Below, piece after piece: positions 1 to 12,366 of a stretch of 64,000 bases of DNA. Each line of letters starts with the position of its first letter. Position 1 is the first letter of the stretch. The position numbers were made by a program, and so were the translations under genes. Location of the stretch: positions 22,994,822-23,058,821 of the forward strand of contig NC_134101.1 in assembly GCF_000715075.1 (NCBI RefSeq), given 5' to 3'. The stretch comes from Nicotiana tabacum. Its lineage: Eukaryota; Streptophyta; Magnoliopsida; Solanales; Solanaceae. The notes under the pieces are model-generated. The model did not search any database. It was given only the letters and a program-made list of their open reading frames with translations, and was not told the origin of the DNA.

Positions 1-532
1 CGAAATCTTTCATAAACCGGTTAAAAAGGCTACCCCGGCAAAATCATAAAAGGTTTCGATAATACCAAGACTCAAAAACTCTAATGAGTACAAAATTGTT
101 CGAACTCTCGAACAATTCCTTATTTCATACCAAGGCACTACAAGTTTCGCAAATATAAATTATAAGGAACTCTTTCAAGCCGAAAAGGGGACAAAGCCAT
201 AAACAGTTTTTTTTACAAAAGCCTAAGGATTGTTTTTTGTCTTGAGTTCGAGAGACCTTCCTCGCTCAAATAAAAACCTAAGGGTTACTTTACTTCGAGT
301 TCGAGCAAGCACTCACTTAACCATAAAGCGTAAGGGCTATACTAATTCAGTTCCACTCAAATTGTTTAAACCTCGGATCTTAGAATACAACTTCATAACT
401 TTATAAGGCGGAAAGGAAGAAAGTTTTATATATATGTGTCAAAAATCATTTACAAGGGCAGCATAGCCCGATCAACTTTCTCTACAAAAGACTGAAACGG
501 TCTTAAAAGAAACACAAAAAATACTAAAGGAC
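1..532. other. Non-coding spacer of a Tat-type gypsy element
   Basis: No convincing coding sequence is seen on either strand. The stretch lies just beyond the stop codon (533-535, minus strand) of the antisense ORF described next. In Tat-lineage Ty3/gypsy elements an extra antisense ORF is known to lie between pol and the 3' LTR, so I infer that this is the pol-side spacer of such an element running on the plus strand, with its pol off the left edge. That assignment is inference. Confidence 0.4.
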
Positions 533-1566
533 TTAGTCCTCTCCGGGAGCAGCATCTCCGCCCTCGAGGCCTCCTTCTCTTTCAGATCCGCTCATACTCC
601 CGGTATCATCATCATCAGGAAAGGCCAACATTCTGGCTTCGGTTTCAAGCTCCTTAGCATTCTCGATCATGGTTGTAAGATCGAAGCCACGAGCATGGAT
701 CTCGTTGAGAGTCTCCTTCTAAGACTGGCATTTAGCATGCTCCGCAACCTAGTTTGCTCAAGCCTGAGCAGCCTCGACAATCTCCTTTGCTCGAACCTGA
801 GCAGCTTCAGCATCAGACCGGTAGACTGCCACTATTACATCAGCATTAGCCGTGGCTATTTCGACCTCCGATTTGGCCACTGCAAGTTCTGTGGCCAGTC
901 TCTCTCAATCAAAAGTTGCTGAGCCCAACTGAGACTGGACCATCTTGATTTTCTTGGCTTGCACCAAGGCCTTCTCTTTCAAGCTTCAGAGTTGGGTCTC
1001 AGCCGAGGCCAGTTGAGTTCGGGCAGCCTCATTTTCTGAGGCAAGGCAATCCATGTTCTTTTTCCACTCCTCGGCCTTCGCTTTAACGGCGTCCACTTCA
1101 ATACGAAGTTGCCTGATCACATCGAGCTTTTTCTGGACCTGTGGGACCAAACTGTTAGCCATCACGCCCGAGTTAGTGTCATTAACTTCAAAGATTCTTT
1201 TTACCTTCTCGGACAAATCGACTTGTTCTTTCCGAGCTGCTTCTAGCTTAGCCTAAAGTCCTTTTTCTTCTCCTTCTCTCTGCTCACTGAGAAGCTTGAA
1301 GGCATCTCTCTACTTAGTAAGCCCTCGGATTTTGGCTTCGTACTGGCTCAGCTCCCCTCGGGATCGGAGAAACACCTCGTGATGAAGCATAGAGGCCTAC
1401 AAAAATAGAAAGAAGGAATTATACAAGGAAAGAAAAATACAAGTATGAAAATTAACAAAGAGAAAATAAACTGACCTGATTCAGGGCTTGTTGAGCTTCG
1501 TCGAAAAGACAAGAAACTCCCACCTCGCCCGAGCTCTTCTTCGGAGCCTCCAAGTCACTTAGACCC
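533..1566 (-). pseudogene. Antisense extra ORF of a gypsy element, C-terminal half (Transposase_28-like), broken
   Basis: Read on the minus strand this is the 3' half of the gene whose 5' half lies at 20562-21257. An exon from about 1566 to 1476 ends in CAG|GTCAGT, an intron of 79 bases follows (1475-1397, ending TTTTTGTAG), and a long second exon runs from 1396 to the stop at 533-535. The exon 2 product is a heptad-like, Glu/Lys/Ala-rich coiled coil of about 250 residues ending in an acidic Asp/Ser/Glu tail (PDDDDTGSMSGSE). Several in-frame stops, including a TGA near 983, kill it. This acidic coiled-coil tail is typical of proteins annotated 'putative gypsy type transposon' in Solanaceae. 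They are thought to be the antisense ORFs of Tat-lineage elements; their role is unknown. It is cut at about 1567 by the truncated LTR of the next element. Confidence 0.6.
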
Positions 1567-2202
1567 ATGACATTATAAATTTTTCATGATTCACTGAACT
1601 ATTTAGAATTACAGGGTGAGTTCTTTACACCATGTTTCTTTCATGTCTTTTATATACTACTGTCATGCCTTACATACTCGGTACTTTATTTGTATTGGTG
1701 TCCCTTTTGCCTGGGGACACTGCGTTTCATGCCCGCAGGTCCCGATAGACAGGTTGAGAGTCCTCCTAGTAGGCCATCAGATCAGCGGAAGGTGTTGGAG
1801 CACTCCACTTGCTCCGAAGTTACCTATTTGGTCAGTATGATTTGGACATATATTTATTAGTATGGTGGGACCCTGTCCCGACCTTTATGATGTTTATATA
1901 CTCTTAGAGGCTTGTAGACAGATGTCATATATATGGATACGTGTATGGCCTTGTCGACCTATGTTTTGAGTATACAAATGATCATGTCGGCCTTATAAGC
2001 CTGTATGTCACATGCATAAGCTTCTATACCATGTTGGGTCATCCCATATAGAGTATTCTCTTATGTTTAATTCTAGTTATCTCATGACGGCCTTTTCGGT
2101 TCATTTACCCATGATAGTATGATAAGAATGATACGTTACGTTGATACTCGGTTGAGTTAGGCACCGGGAGTCCGTCGCGGCCCTACGATTTGGGTCGTGA
2201 CA
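1567..2202 (+). repeat. 5' LTR remnant (truncated) of a large non-coding LTR element
   Basis: This stretch matches 19926-20561 closely, base for base, including the shared end GGGTCGTGACA followed by the primer binding site. Only the last 0.64 kb of the LTR is present. The other copy (3' LTR, 5946-20561) has about 2.5 kb more LTR sequence before the shared part, so the left copy has lost its 5' portion together with some of the flanking antisense ORF. Similarity starts at the CATG at 1567. The absence of a proper LTR start or target duplication here agrees with a deletion after insertion. Confidence 0.75.
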
Positions 2203-5200
2203 AAAGTGGTATCAGAGCAGTTCTGTTCTAGGGAGTCTACAAGCCATGTCTAGTAGAGTCTTGTTTATGGGTGTATTGTGCACCACACTTATAAGCAGGA
2301 GGCTACAGGGCATTTAGGACTGTCACTCTTTCTTCTTACTCTAGATCGTGTGGTAGAGCTCAGTTGTAAGAAATCAAACTCCTAAATTTTATTTTATTCG
2401 TAATACAATGATACCTACATCCAGAAAGACAGTTGGTAAGAGATTGAATGTGGTTGTGAAAAAGTTGAGTCAGAGGAACTCGATTTTGCATCATGCTTAT
2501 GATGAGTAAATATGAGGTCTTCAGCAGATCACATGTGTACTAAGATGTGTAAGCTTCTTGTTATCCCCTAAGGCAAGAATATCTATCCACCTAATGGTAA
2601 AAAGAAATTAGAGAATCAGAAGATAGATACAAGTTTCGGCAAGTAAAAGAAGCAAGATGAAGAATGGCACGAGGTACCTAGTTAATGAAGATTATCAGTA
2701 TTTGCAATTCAGACAGAGAAATACAAGCATTGTGAGTTACTTTCAACAGTAATAGAGTTATATACAATTGGCCACACTCATATTAATTATGCCCTATGGG
2801 AGCCAGCAGATATAGTTAAGAGAAGGATAGGATATCAGGATCCAGCTGATTATTAGAGTAACCCAAAAATAGTGGATGGATTGTTATCATTAGCTAACAT
2901 TTGCGAAGATTGTGCAAATGTGGCAATAGATTGTGAGACACCCAGATGGTGAACTCTAGAATAGTATAGTCAGATATGAATACTAGAATTTTCAGAAATT
3001 TCAGAAGATAGGCAGTGGAATTCTAGAAGGGATAAATATTTACCTTAGTATGACTCCAGCCCCGAGTAAAAATAAAAAGAGAATGTTAGGCATTCCGAAG
3101 AGCTAAAGAGATGAAGCAAGGGGAGCTAAAAGTGAAAGAACATTTTGTTGAAGTTTTCAGAATAAAGTGATAGACAAAAATATTATCCGGAGAATAAGAA
3201 GAGAGTAAATAAAGCATCATGAGTAAAATATGATATATGTGTGATAAAGGTAAACCAAAATATGACATGATGACAAAGTCTATAGTCAAGTATAGGAAAA
3301 TACAAGAGGAGACATACCTTGAAACAATAGAAGAGTATAAACTATAAAGTCATATCCTTCTTTCGATAAATAAGTTGGTGACTCCAACGTGATTACCAGA
3401 TGGAAACGTTAGACCCCAGAGTAATAGAAATTAGTATGAGCTGGTGAAAAAGATAAAATGAATATGAATTAGGGATCGAATGATTTGACAATAGCCGGCA
3501 TCATGAGAATTTTAGAGATCACGTTCCGGCGATAATAGAATGGACAACAAAAGAATAACCTTTAAAGGGCATTCAGGAAGACGCTTCCCTAAAGCGAGCA
3601 CTCTGAACAAAGTTAAGCTTAAGGGTTAAGTGTGCCAGTTACACTAGGTGTCACCCTCGTGCGTAACAACTTTAGTTATACTTGGTACAAAAGGGTTACC
3701 GCAAGGCGGGTAAGATGTCAGTAAAGATGTGAAAAGACGCCAAAGATGAAGAGGTAACTATGGAATAGTAAAGAAAGAATGTGGTAAAAAGGTGAAAGGA
3801 ATGGGTTGCATTTATTCAGATCCTACAGATATGATACGACTCCAGAACATTATAGAAGCATGACGCCGGGGAGAGATAGTAAGGGTTCTGCACTAGATGA
3901 TACTGATAAATAAGTAGGAATGAACACTCGATATATAAGGAGCCAGTACGAGAGATAAGTTAAGACAAAGGACATAACCCAAAAGGGGTTACGCAAAATA
4001 TAGATATGAGAATGGACCAATGAGTAGTCTGTAGTGGATTCAAGAAGAGTCTAGTTATGGCTAGACAAGAGGATACAAATAAATCAACAGATCGTGCAAG
4101 ATAAACATAGTGAACCCCAACATAGGGAATCCAGTCTCGCAGATACGTGATCGCAATTGTTGAAAACATTTCAGATAATAGTTAGGGTAGTTAAAGGTAC
4201 TGTATAAGTGTTCCCGAAATAAAAGAGAGTGCCACTGGGGAGACATGCAAAATTTCAGTTCAGAAGCAACCCTACGAGTACAAGGGCGCGGAGGTATGTA
4301 ACTAAGGATAATTATAGGCTAGTAAGAACATCAAAGATTCTTTCGGGTATGCGATGTAATAAGCTCGTAGCTTTACAGGAGTCAGAGGGTCTCCACTATG
4401 TACTACCCCGAAAGACTAGCTGAGGAAATAAGGAATAAGGATTCAACCTAAGAATAGTTACATAAAGAAAAAATGGTCTTGTAACAATAGTCTCACTATA
4501 ATATTGTATACACTCCATAAAAAAGTGGCACCATCGTGGCTACTGAACGGGAAGTAAAAATCAAAGGTGATATTTGAGATCATATGAGTTACAGGAAATT
4601 TCAGTATTCGTGGGCAACAAGATAAGATAGGTATTCATGCAACAAGTGGAAGAACGACCACGAAAAGTAACTGCTTACATTTAAAGACAATTGAGAAGGC
4701 ACGAAAGGAAATCTATGGTGCTAGCAATTTAAAGAAAGATTGCGAGTAGTATAAATAGATATGTGTAGGTTGCAAGCTTAAGTATTATACAATGACAAGG
4801 CTTTAGGTAGACAAGAGTAAGGTTATGAAAAGGTGAGTGAGAAGGTGACGAGAACAGATAAGGCCTCGAGATTAAGCCTATCAAAACAAGAGGGCTGATG
4901 GTTTCCATAAGTTATAGGAAGCTCGGTACAGTCTAAAAGAACTCAGAGGAGTCTAAGAATATGAGCAATTAGAAGAGATAAAATGTTTTCCTAGTAGTAG
5001 AATAAGGGTGTAATGGTGATAGATGAGAGGATTACGTTTAGGATTTTGAATGAGTAATGATTTTAAGAAAAGGGATTTCATGAATTGCATGGGATTAGAA
5101 TACCCATATATGATAAATCACGTTGGGATGCTATGAAATATGGTTATTGAAGTATAGTATTACCCCTAGGTGGATAAGAAAAATCACTTTAGACCTTCCC

Positions 5201-5945
5201 TGATGAGACGTGAGCCCTAGTGAAAATGTATTACGCAAGAGGTCTCAAGTTATCAGCGGTAGATATAGATCAACATTAAGGTAAATCAACAATAGATGGA
5301 TAAAAATTTCAAAGTATAAGAGGAGGTTATAATGCCATTCTTTAGATGAACAGTTATAAGGAAGCATTAAATGACTTAGATTTATACATATGGGATAAGC
5401 AGTGAGAGAGTAACCTGGAGTTGGGTAGCAGACCTCGGTAATAATAAACCGAAGTAAGTGTTATAGTACGGTATGACCTACCTAGATGCACTAAAGCCAT
5501 AAGGACAGATAACTAAGGCTAGGAAACAAAATATAGCAATAGTGGTACATTCAACAAAGTACCAAGCGAAGAACTTCAGTATACCTATAGATGCCCAGAG
5601 GGACATCTTGTCGTAGTCCTATATATGTTCACAAAGTGAGGCCTAAATATTGGTTAAAAGATGGAGGAAAATGAGAGAAGAGTCGCATAGGCGCACATAC
5701 AAGGACAAAGTCGTACAGATTACATGATAGAAGGTATCAATAGCTACGAGATTGGAAGAATTATGACCACGAGTCATGGCGTGAGAAAGAGGCCTAAAGG
5801 GGGATTGTCGTGGCCTTTGGATTTATTCATAGAACAGTTGCCTAGATGGCAAAGGACAATATTAAAGTATTCATAAGAGCCATAGGTTATGATAATGATA
5901 AACGCATCAGTCAACATTCGAGGGCGAATGTTCCAAAGGGGGGAA
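2203..5945 (+). mobile_element. Internal region of a non-autonomous LTR element (LARD-like), non-coding
   Basis: It begins with a primer binding site TGGTATCAGAGC (2207-2218), the usual initiator tRNA-Met complement, and ends with a polypurine tract AAAGGGGGGAA (about 5935-5945). Between them lie 3.7 kb in which I recognise no gag, protease, reverse transcriptase or integrase; the longest open stretches are about 70 codons. Either the coding region decayed completely or, more likely given the clean PBS and PPT, this is a large retrotransposon derivative mobilised by proteins of a related element. Its LTRs begin TGTTACACCCC, the form seen in Tekay/Del-type chromovirus relatives of Solanaceae (recollection, not searched). 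Confidence 0.65.
2207..2218 (+). promoter_or_regulatory. Primer binding site (tRNA-iMet)
   Basis: TGGTATCAGAGC lies 4 bases after the 5' LTR end. It is complementary to the 3' end of plant initiator tRNA-Met and marks where minus-strand DNA synthesis starts. Confidence 0.8.
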
Positions 5946-7146
5946 TGATGTTACACCCCATATTTATTTACGTGAAAGTAGGTAGTAAGTCAATTGATGT
6001 AAGCTTGAAAATGAGATCCTCTTTGAAAGTATATAAAGTGATTTAATGATGTTACGTCCTATTTTTGCAAGCCATTAAGAGTTATCATTCGGGGACAAAT
6101 ATTTCTAAGGGGACATGTTGTTACACCCCCATACTTCAGACGTCACTGTCATTATAGGATTATCAAATGTAAGCTCAAAAAGGACGAAATCCTTCTACAA
6201 GGATAAGAAAGGTCTACCGAAGTCTTAAGTAAGTTAAGATGAATATGAGACTTGTTAATCATGATTTAAATGAGTTTAAAGTCATGATATGACTATATAT
6301 AATATTTGGATATGAAATATAAAGTTTGAAAAAAAATGGATTTAAGTTGCGGAAATATCGAGCTAAGATTTGCCATGTAATGAGCCGTTTTGAGAAATTA
6401 CTTCGTAAGCTTTATGATATCATTTTAGGACATATATTATTCAAAAATGAAGATATTTTAACCTAGTTTCCAACGGTATAAACCATTTATTCATATGATA
6501 TCGGGGTAGAGAAATATGGATTTTTAAAGTAGGATCGTCAAGTCACGTCGCCACACTTCGGAAAACCTGGCAGGTTTATAGGCCAGGTTGCGAGGTAGTT
6601 TTCTCCACATATATTGAGAGTTATAGGGAGATATTTATATTGAATTAAAGCCCCATGTATCTAGTTTCTAACTCTTCAAACCATTCGTCGATATGACATC
6701 GGAGTAGAGAGATATCCGTGTTTTTGCGAGACTGCGCAAGCTGCTCGGTTGGGACCCACTTGAGACGACCTCCGACCTTACATTTTTTTAAAGGTGTTTC
6801 AGACTCATTTCGGGTCACTTCTCACCCAAATTTCATCTAATAGCTCTCCAAAACCCTCCCTAACATATCCCAAGAACCAAACTCAAGGGAAATCAACTCA
6901 AATCATCATCAAAAATTAGCCTAAGTGAAGAAGAGAGTCTCTATGGTGTCGTGATGTGATTAAGGGTGGTTGTAAGATAAGGGAAGCTTTGGTTCAAGTT
7001 TTTCTAGATTCTTTAAGGTATGTATAACACCCTATTTCTTGGGATTAATATTATATATGTGTTGGTTAAGTTATTGGATGAAGATTACAAGATAACACTT
7101 GAAAGGGGAAGAGTTGTTGTTATCTTTTGTTGGGTTGTTTTAAGGC

Positions 7147-7193
<47 letters not shown>

Positions 7194-8014
7194 TTGTTAT
7201 GGCTGAAATTTCAAGTTGTATCTACTGCCTAAGGTATGTAAATCATGTTCTTGATTGTGCTTAAGGTTAATTATGTGTTGTTTGAGTTAAAATCTTCAAG
7301 ATAGTAATTGATATGGCATAAGGAATCGTTATCTATTTTTTGTGGATTGTGTTGAGGATATATATATATATGGTTGGTTGTGGCTGAAAATTATTATAAA
7401 TAGTTTGATTATATTGTGGCTGTTGTTGTTAAGCTTATCTATGTGCTAATTCAGTGGATTGAAGAAGACAACATGAAAAACAAGAGGTTGACGATAAAAG
7501 TTAAGGTGCTAGGCATGTGGACTATTTTTGAAGATTATTCTTATAATGTTTTGGGATGAAAATGATATGGTAAGAATAAGTATGATGTTATATAAGTTGT
7601 AGGCAGATTCATGGAAAAGAAATTGGATTAAATTATATTTTGTTATTGTAAATCGAGCTTGCCGCTCAAAATGGTTGTTGAAGTAATTGGAGAGCTTATT
7701 GTGAATTATATTGTTGTTGTTTGGGCTCTTTGTTGACTTTTAGTAACTTATGGGATGTAGTAAAAATAGGGGAGGTGCTGTCTGTTTTCTTGTAGAATAT
7801 TGGTTTTGAAATATGAGAGTTACAATGCTTATATGATGACGACGAAGCCGGGTTACTCATTGTAGACGTAAGAAGATCATATTGAGCTTGGTTGACGATT
7901 GGAGAGAAGATTGCAAAGGTATGTTAAAGATATCCCTTCTTTCCTTTTGGCATGATCCATATGATGCAATGAAACGAGAAAGCACGCAACTTTCACAAAT
8001 GATTCTATTCTTAG
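5946..8014 (+). repeat. 3' LTR of the LARD-like element, left part (before the nested insertions)
   Basis: The LTR starts at TGATGTTACACCCC or TGTTACACCCC (5946 or 5949), directly after the purine tract. Related starts recur near 6048 (TGATGTTACGTCC) and 6118 (TTGTTACACCCCC), so the first 170 bases look locally duplicated. A (TG)n run sits at 7155-7190. No gene is seen. The LTR resumes at about 19509 after a MITE that contains a gypsy element. Reassembled without those it would be about 3.1 kb. Confidence 0.65.
7155..7190 (+). repeat. (TG)n microsatellite
   Basis: A run of alternating T and G of about 30 bases, preceded by a short TATA run, inside the 3' LTR of the LARD-like element. Confidence 0.9.
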
Positions 8015-8466
8015 CTAGCGTTTGGCCATAGATTCCCAAATTTATTCTGAATAATCTAATTTGGGTGAAGTTTGGTTTGAAGATGAAAATACATTTGGAC
8101 ATCTGTTTTGGGTGAAGTTTGGTTTGAAAAAATATGACTTATACCCATAAGTTCTAAAATCTATCACAAATACCCAACAGTACCATTATCAATAACATTC
8201 ATTATATTATCGCAAATCATAGTCCTGAACATAAATAAATTTGATACAAAATTATCATTTTTATAATGAACTACATGATACACTATCAGATGACCGAGAA
8301 GACGAAGCAACATCATTACAAAATAATAAATGGTGGGATCTTTTATAAAATATAAAAGTTTGGAGTAATTTTAAAAAATATAATAGTGATATTTTGGCCC
8401 AAAAGCAGCTATTGAGCTGGTTTTGGGATTTGGAATTTGGGATTTGGCCAAAATGTAGGCAAAATT
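8015..8466 (+). mobile_element. MITE, left part (continues at 19447-19508)
   Basis: The left end carries CGTTTGGCCATAGATT (8019-8034). The right piece ends in ...TTTTGGCCAAACG (to 19504), the inverted complement of the first ten bases, and also contains the inverted AAATCTATGGCCAAAC near 19448. The motif CTTAG lies just outside both ends (8010-8014 and 19509-19513) and may be the target duplication. There is no coding capacity; a 22-base motif is repeated inside near 8062 and 8105. The gypsy element at 8467-19446 has inserted into it near its right end. The superfamily is not clear to me. Confidence 0.55.
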
Positions 8467-9175
8467 TGTAATGACCCAATCGGTCATTTTAACTTTTAGA
8501 ACCCCATTCCCTAAAATAAAACTTTCCGTAGGTGCTTGTAATGATTTATGACTTGCGGGGATGGTTGGTTCGGGATTTGGAAGTGTTTGAGGTGAAACCG
8601 GAACACTTGGTTCCTTAAGTTGGCCTTAAAGTACTAAGTTTGACTTCGGTCAACTTTTTGTGAAAACTACCCAGGAATAGAATTTTGATGATTCCAACAG
8701 CTCCGTATGGTGATTTTGAACTTAGGAGCGTGTTTGGAATTTTATTTGGAAGTCCGTAGTTAAATTAGGCGTGAAATGGCTAAAAATAAGAACTTAAGTT
8801 TGGAAGTTTGACCGATGAGTTGACTTTTTGATACCGGAGTCGGAATCCAGTTCCGAAAATTTTTATAGCTCCGTTATGTAATTTATGACTTGTGTGTAAA
8901 ATTTGAGGTTAATCGGAGTTGATTTGATAGGTTCCGACATTGAATGTAGAAGTTAAAAACTCTTAGTTTCATTAAGCTTGAATTGGGGTATGATTCATGG
9001 TTTTAGCGTTGTTTGATGTGATTTAGAGATTTGACTAAGTTCGTATGATGTTTTAGGACTTGTTGGTATATTTGGTTGAGGTCCCAAGGGCCTCGGGTGA
9101 GTTTCGGATGGTTAACGGATCAAAACAATTTGAGTTAAAAAGCTGCTGCAATTTTTCCTCTTCTGTTGGACATTC

Positions 9176-9625
9176 TAGGCTATGATCGAGCCCAGATATC
9201 GAGCCAGATATCGAACCCAGGGTTGACGAGGTACAGGCCAGATATCGAGCCAGATATCGAAGCCATGATCGAAGGTCCAACTCGAGGGCCATGATCGAAG
9301 GTCCAGCTCGAGGGCCAGGATCGAGACCCAAGATCGAGGGTCACGATCGAAGGCTCAAGCTCGATGCCATGATTTAGCCTATGATCGAAGTCCCAACCTC
9401 AATACCCTGATCGAGCCCATGACCGAGGTCCAGGCTCGAGCCTGTGATCGAAGTCGTGATCGAAGGCAAGGCTCGAGGGCATGATTGAAGGTATGGCTCG
9501 AGGGCTAGGATCGAGACCCAAGCTCGATACCCTGATCGAAGGCACAACCTCGATGCCCTGATCGAAGGCACATGTTCGATACCGCGATCGAGGCCCAGTT
9601 CGAGGACCAGTTCCGAAGGCTGCTG
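9176..9625 (+). repeat. GATCGA-rich degenerate tandem array in the U3 of the 5' LTR
   Basis: About 20 imperfect units of roughly 20-26 bases are built on ATCGAAGG.., CTCGAGGGCC and TCGATACC. The left edge has extra units with AGATATCGAGCC that the other LTR lacks. The array ends a few bases before the TATA box, the position expected for U3 enhancer repeats. The short peptides readable through it on both strands are products of the repeat and not genes. Confidence 0.8.
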
Positions 9626-9632
9626 GGCAGTT

Positions 9633-9640
9633 TTATAAAA
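9633..9640 (+). promoter_or_regulatory. LTR TATA box (5' LTR)
   Basis: TTATAAAA followed by AGAGGGCATTC. It is the only strong TATA box in this part of the LTR and lies directly after the tandem array. The same box is at 17668-17675 in the 3' LTR. I infer it is the core promoter of the element. Confidence 0.6.
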
Positions 9641-11401
9641 AGAGGGCATTCGTCCCATTTGCCATTTTTGACAAACTTGAGGCGACTTTTGACAGATTTT
9701 CAGGAAAGACATTTAGGGTAAGTGATTCTAACTCGGATTTGATCAATATACACGAATATATCATTATTTTCACAATTTAATTAGTGTTTTGAGATTGAAA
9801 TTTGAAAAAGTTTAGAAATCTCATAGAAACGAAATTTTGAGATTTCGGTATCGATTCGGAGTTGGATTTGAGTGAAACTGGTATGGTTGGACTCGAAATT
9901 GAATGGGTTGTCGGATTTCATTACTTTCGCCGGATTCCGAGATGTGGGCCCCGTGGGCGAATTTTTAATTAATTTCGGATCTTTTCTTTAAAATGTAGTA
10001 TTTTCTTATAGAATTGATTCCTATAATATTTAGTGATTGTATCGAATTATTTTGGCTAGATTCGAGCCAGACGGAGTTGGATAATCATGGAAAAGGCCTT
10101 ATAGTGGATTAAATTGGAGCAAGACGAGGTAAGTCTCTTGTCTAATCTTGTGAGGGGGAAATTACCTCATAGGTGATTAAAATTAAATAATTGTTGCTAA
10201 TTGTGGGGGCTACGTACGCACGAGGTGACGAGAGTCCGTGCGTAGCTACTATTAATGCTAAAGTCCGGGTAGTTTAGGACTCAAAGCATGTATTACTTGT
10301 GTAAATTATATTCTTTGATTAATTAATATTAATTGATATATATGAATATATTGTGAATTGTTTGATAAAGATATTAAAGGATGGAAATCTCATAGGCTTG
10401 ATTTCTATTTAAATCAATTAATTGTCAAAAGAAATTGTTCTCCTCCCAAATTTATCTTATAATAAACATACTGTCCTTCCGGAGGCACATAAGAAAATGT
10501 CCTCCTTTCTTGTGGAGCGGGCCGAACGCCTCGGCAGGATAGATGCATCTATGGATCGCGCCGCACGTCCCTCGGCAGTGTACACGACACTCTGGATCGG
10601 GTCGTACGTCCTCGGCAGAAATCGTGCTTAATAATAATAATTACACAATACTTTAATAATTTATTTCAGCTTGAGAAGCTAATTAATAAATTGGAAAATC
10701 CTTGGAATTTAATGATTTATTATTCTTGCTTGTTTATGGAATTAATTGTTACTCCTGTAAATGAGATTTAAATTGATAAATTGGAATTTTTCTGAATTGA
10801 AGGAATTTAATTAATATATTGAGAATTGTTACATTTGAAGGAATTTGATTATCTCTCCTGATTAAACAAATTATTGTAAATTCTGTAAATCATGCTGATT
10901 TAAATATTCTAGTTATATTTCAGTTATTATTATTGACCCATAGTGAGTGTCAAAGTCGGCCATCTCGTCTCTACCACTTCGAGATTAGGCTTGATACTTA
11001 CTGGGTACACGTTATTTACGTACTCATACTACACTTGCTGTACTTTTTGTGCAGGATCTGAGACAGGTACTAGTGGAGGACCTATCATCACATACCCACG
11101 TCATCCCGAGGCATAGTGGTGAGCTGCCTTTCTGAGCCGTTCTGCAGCTACCAGTGTCTCTTCTTATATTTATATTCTGTCTATTTCATTTCAGACAGTA
11201 TTTGGAGTTTTGTATAATCTACTAGATGCTCATGCACTTGTGACACCGGGTCTTGGCACACACACACATTGGTAGAAGTTGGTATTTTATTATTTTCTTG
11301 GAATATAAGTTTAACCAATGTACACATGACTTATTAGTTGGCTTGCCTAGCTGTAGTGTTGGGCGCTATCATGACCTATAGGTGATATTGGGTCGGGAAC
11401 A

Positions 11402-11413
11402 TGGTATCAGAGC
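11402..11413 (+). promoter_or_regulatory. Primer binding site (tRNA-iMet)
   Basis: TGGTATCAGAGC starts directly after the last base of the 5' LTR, the usual plant initiator tRNA-Met site. Confidence 0.85.
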
Positions 11414-11589
11414 ACTAGGTTCACGTAGGTCTCACAAGTTATGAGCAGACCTAATAGAGTCTTGCGGATCGGTACAGAGACGTCTGTACTTATCTTCGAG
11501 AGGCTATATGGTGTTAGGAAACTACCTTTCTTCATATTCTATCGTGCAATTGATGTAGTACTAAATATCCTTCTCTTATTCTCTCCCAG

Positions 11590-12366
11590 ATGGTGAGAAC
11601 ACGCTCTAATGAGATTCCAGACTAGGGAAGAGCTACTCCCCCAGTTGCTAGAGGCCGAGGGAGGGCTCCAGCCCGTAGAAGAGGGCGAGGACGTCCCAGG
11701 ACTATTCCAGTTATGCCGCCAGTGGATCCAGTAGAGAATCCCATTATTGAGGAGCAGGGTGAGGTGCCTGTGGCAGAGCTAGCTCCTGTGGACTTCACAT
11801 CTGCACCGGGATTTCAGGATGTCATAGGTCGTATGCTGCGATTCATGGATAATATGACTCAGGCCGGTTTATTTCCGGTAGACCCAGCCACATCTCAGGC
11901 GGGCGGGGGAGCACAAACCCCTCCCGTGCATGCTCATGGACAAGCAGCTGCTGTATATCAGACTCAGGGTGCACTACCCATGGGTGGAGTCCAGCAAGTG
12001 GCAGCAGCTACACCTGAGCCCAGGCCAGCTGTAACCGCCGATCCTCAGAAACTATTGGACAGATGGACTAGACTACATCATCCTGTCTTTGGGGGTGAGC
12101 GACATAAGGATCCACAGGATTTCATTGATCGTTGCAAGGATAGACTGTACAACATGAGGATATTGGAATCCCATGGGGTTGATTTTGCTACTTTTTAGCT
12201 AGAGGGTAGAGCCCGTAGATGGTGGTAGTCTTATGCTCTTGGTAGACCAGCAGATTCTCCTCACATGACTTGGGACAGGTTCAACCTTATCTTCTTGGAC
12301 AGGTATATTCTACCCTCCTAGAGGGAAGAGTTGCGGTTTTAGTTTGAGCAGCTCCAGCAGGGTCAG
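11590..12366 (+). pseudogene. gypsy gag, N-terminal part, broken by five stops
   Basis: The likely gag start is ATG 11590-11592, because the reading frame then runs through to the pol ORFs. The N-terminus is basic (Arg/Gly-rich), followed by a Pro/Ala-rich stretch and the capsid-like retrotransposon gag domain (RWTRLHHPVFGG region near 12063). In-frame TAG stops lie at 11623, 12196, 12226, 12319 and 12340. Each sits where a Gln codon would fit the surrounding sequence, as expected from C-to-T change of CAG. The longest open part is 11713-12198. Gag would form the virus-like particle; none can be made from this copy. Confidence 0.85.

Larger units (their letters stand above)
8467..11401 (+). 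repeat. 5' LTR of the gypsy element
   Basis: It runs from TGTAATGACCC to GGTCGGGAACA, 2935 bases. It carries a GATCGA-rich tandem array (9176-9625), then a TATA box (9633-9640), then a transcribed region with several short open stretches that have no known product. Its copy is 16561-19446. Confidence 0.92.

Noticed and set aside
7020..7232. 70-codon frame with a Cys-Val run
   Set aside because: It is the (TG)n microsatellite in translation inside an LTR.
9176..9625. CRISPR-like look of the array
   Set aside because: Units are degenerate and contiguous without unique spacers of constant length, and the context is a plant LTR.
9053..9712. Long minus-strand reading frames through the GATCGA array, and the matching set at 17191-17684
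   Set aside because: They are translations of a degenerate tandem repeat in an LTR and are present in several frames on both strands.
10422..10631. 69-codon frame in the 5' LTR, repeated at 18468-18677 in the 3' LTR
   Set aside because: Both copies are in LTR sequence, have no known domain and differ by substitutions without clear protein-level constraint.
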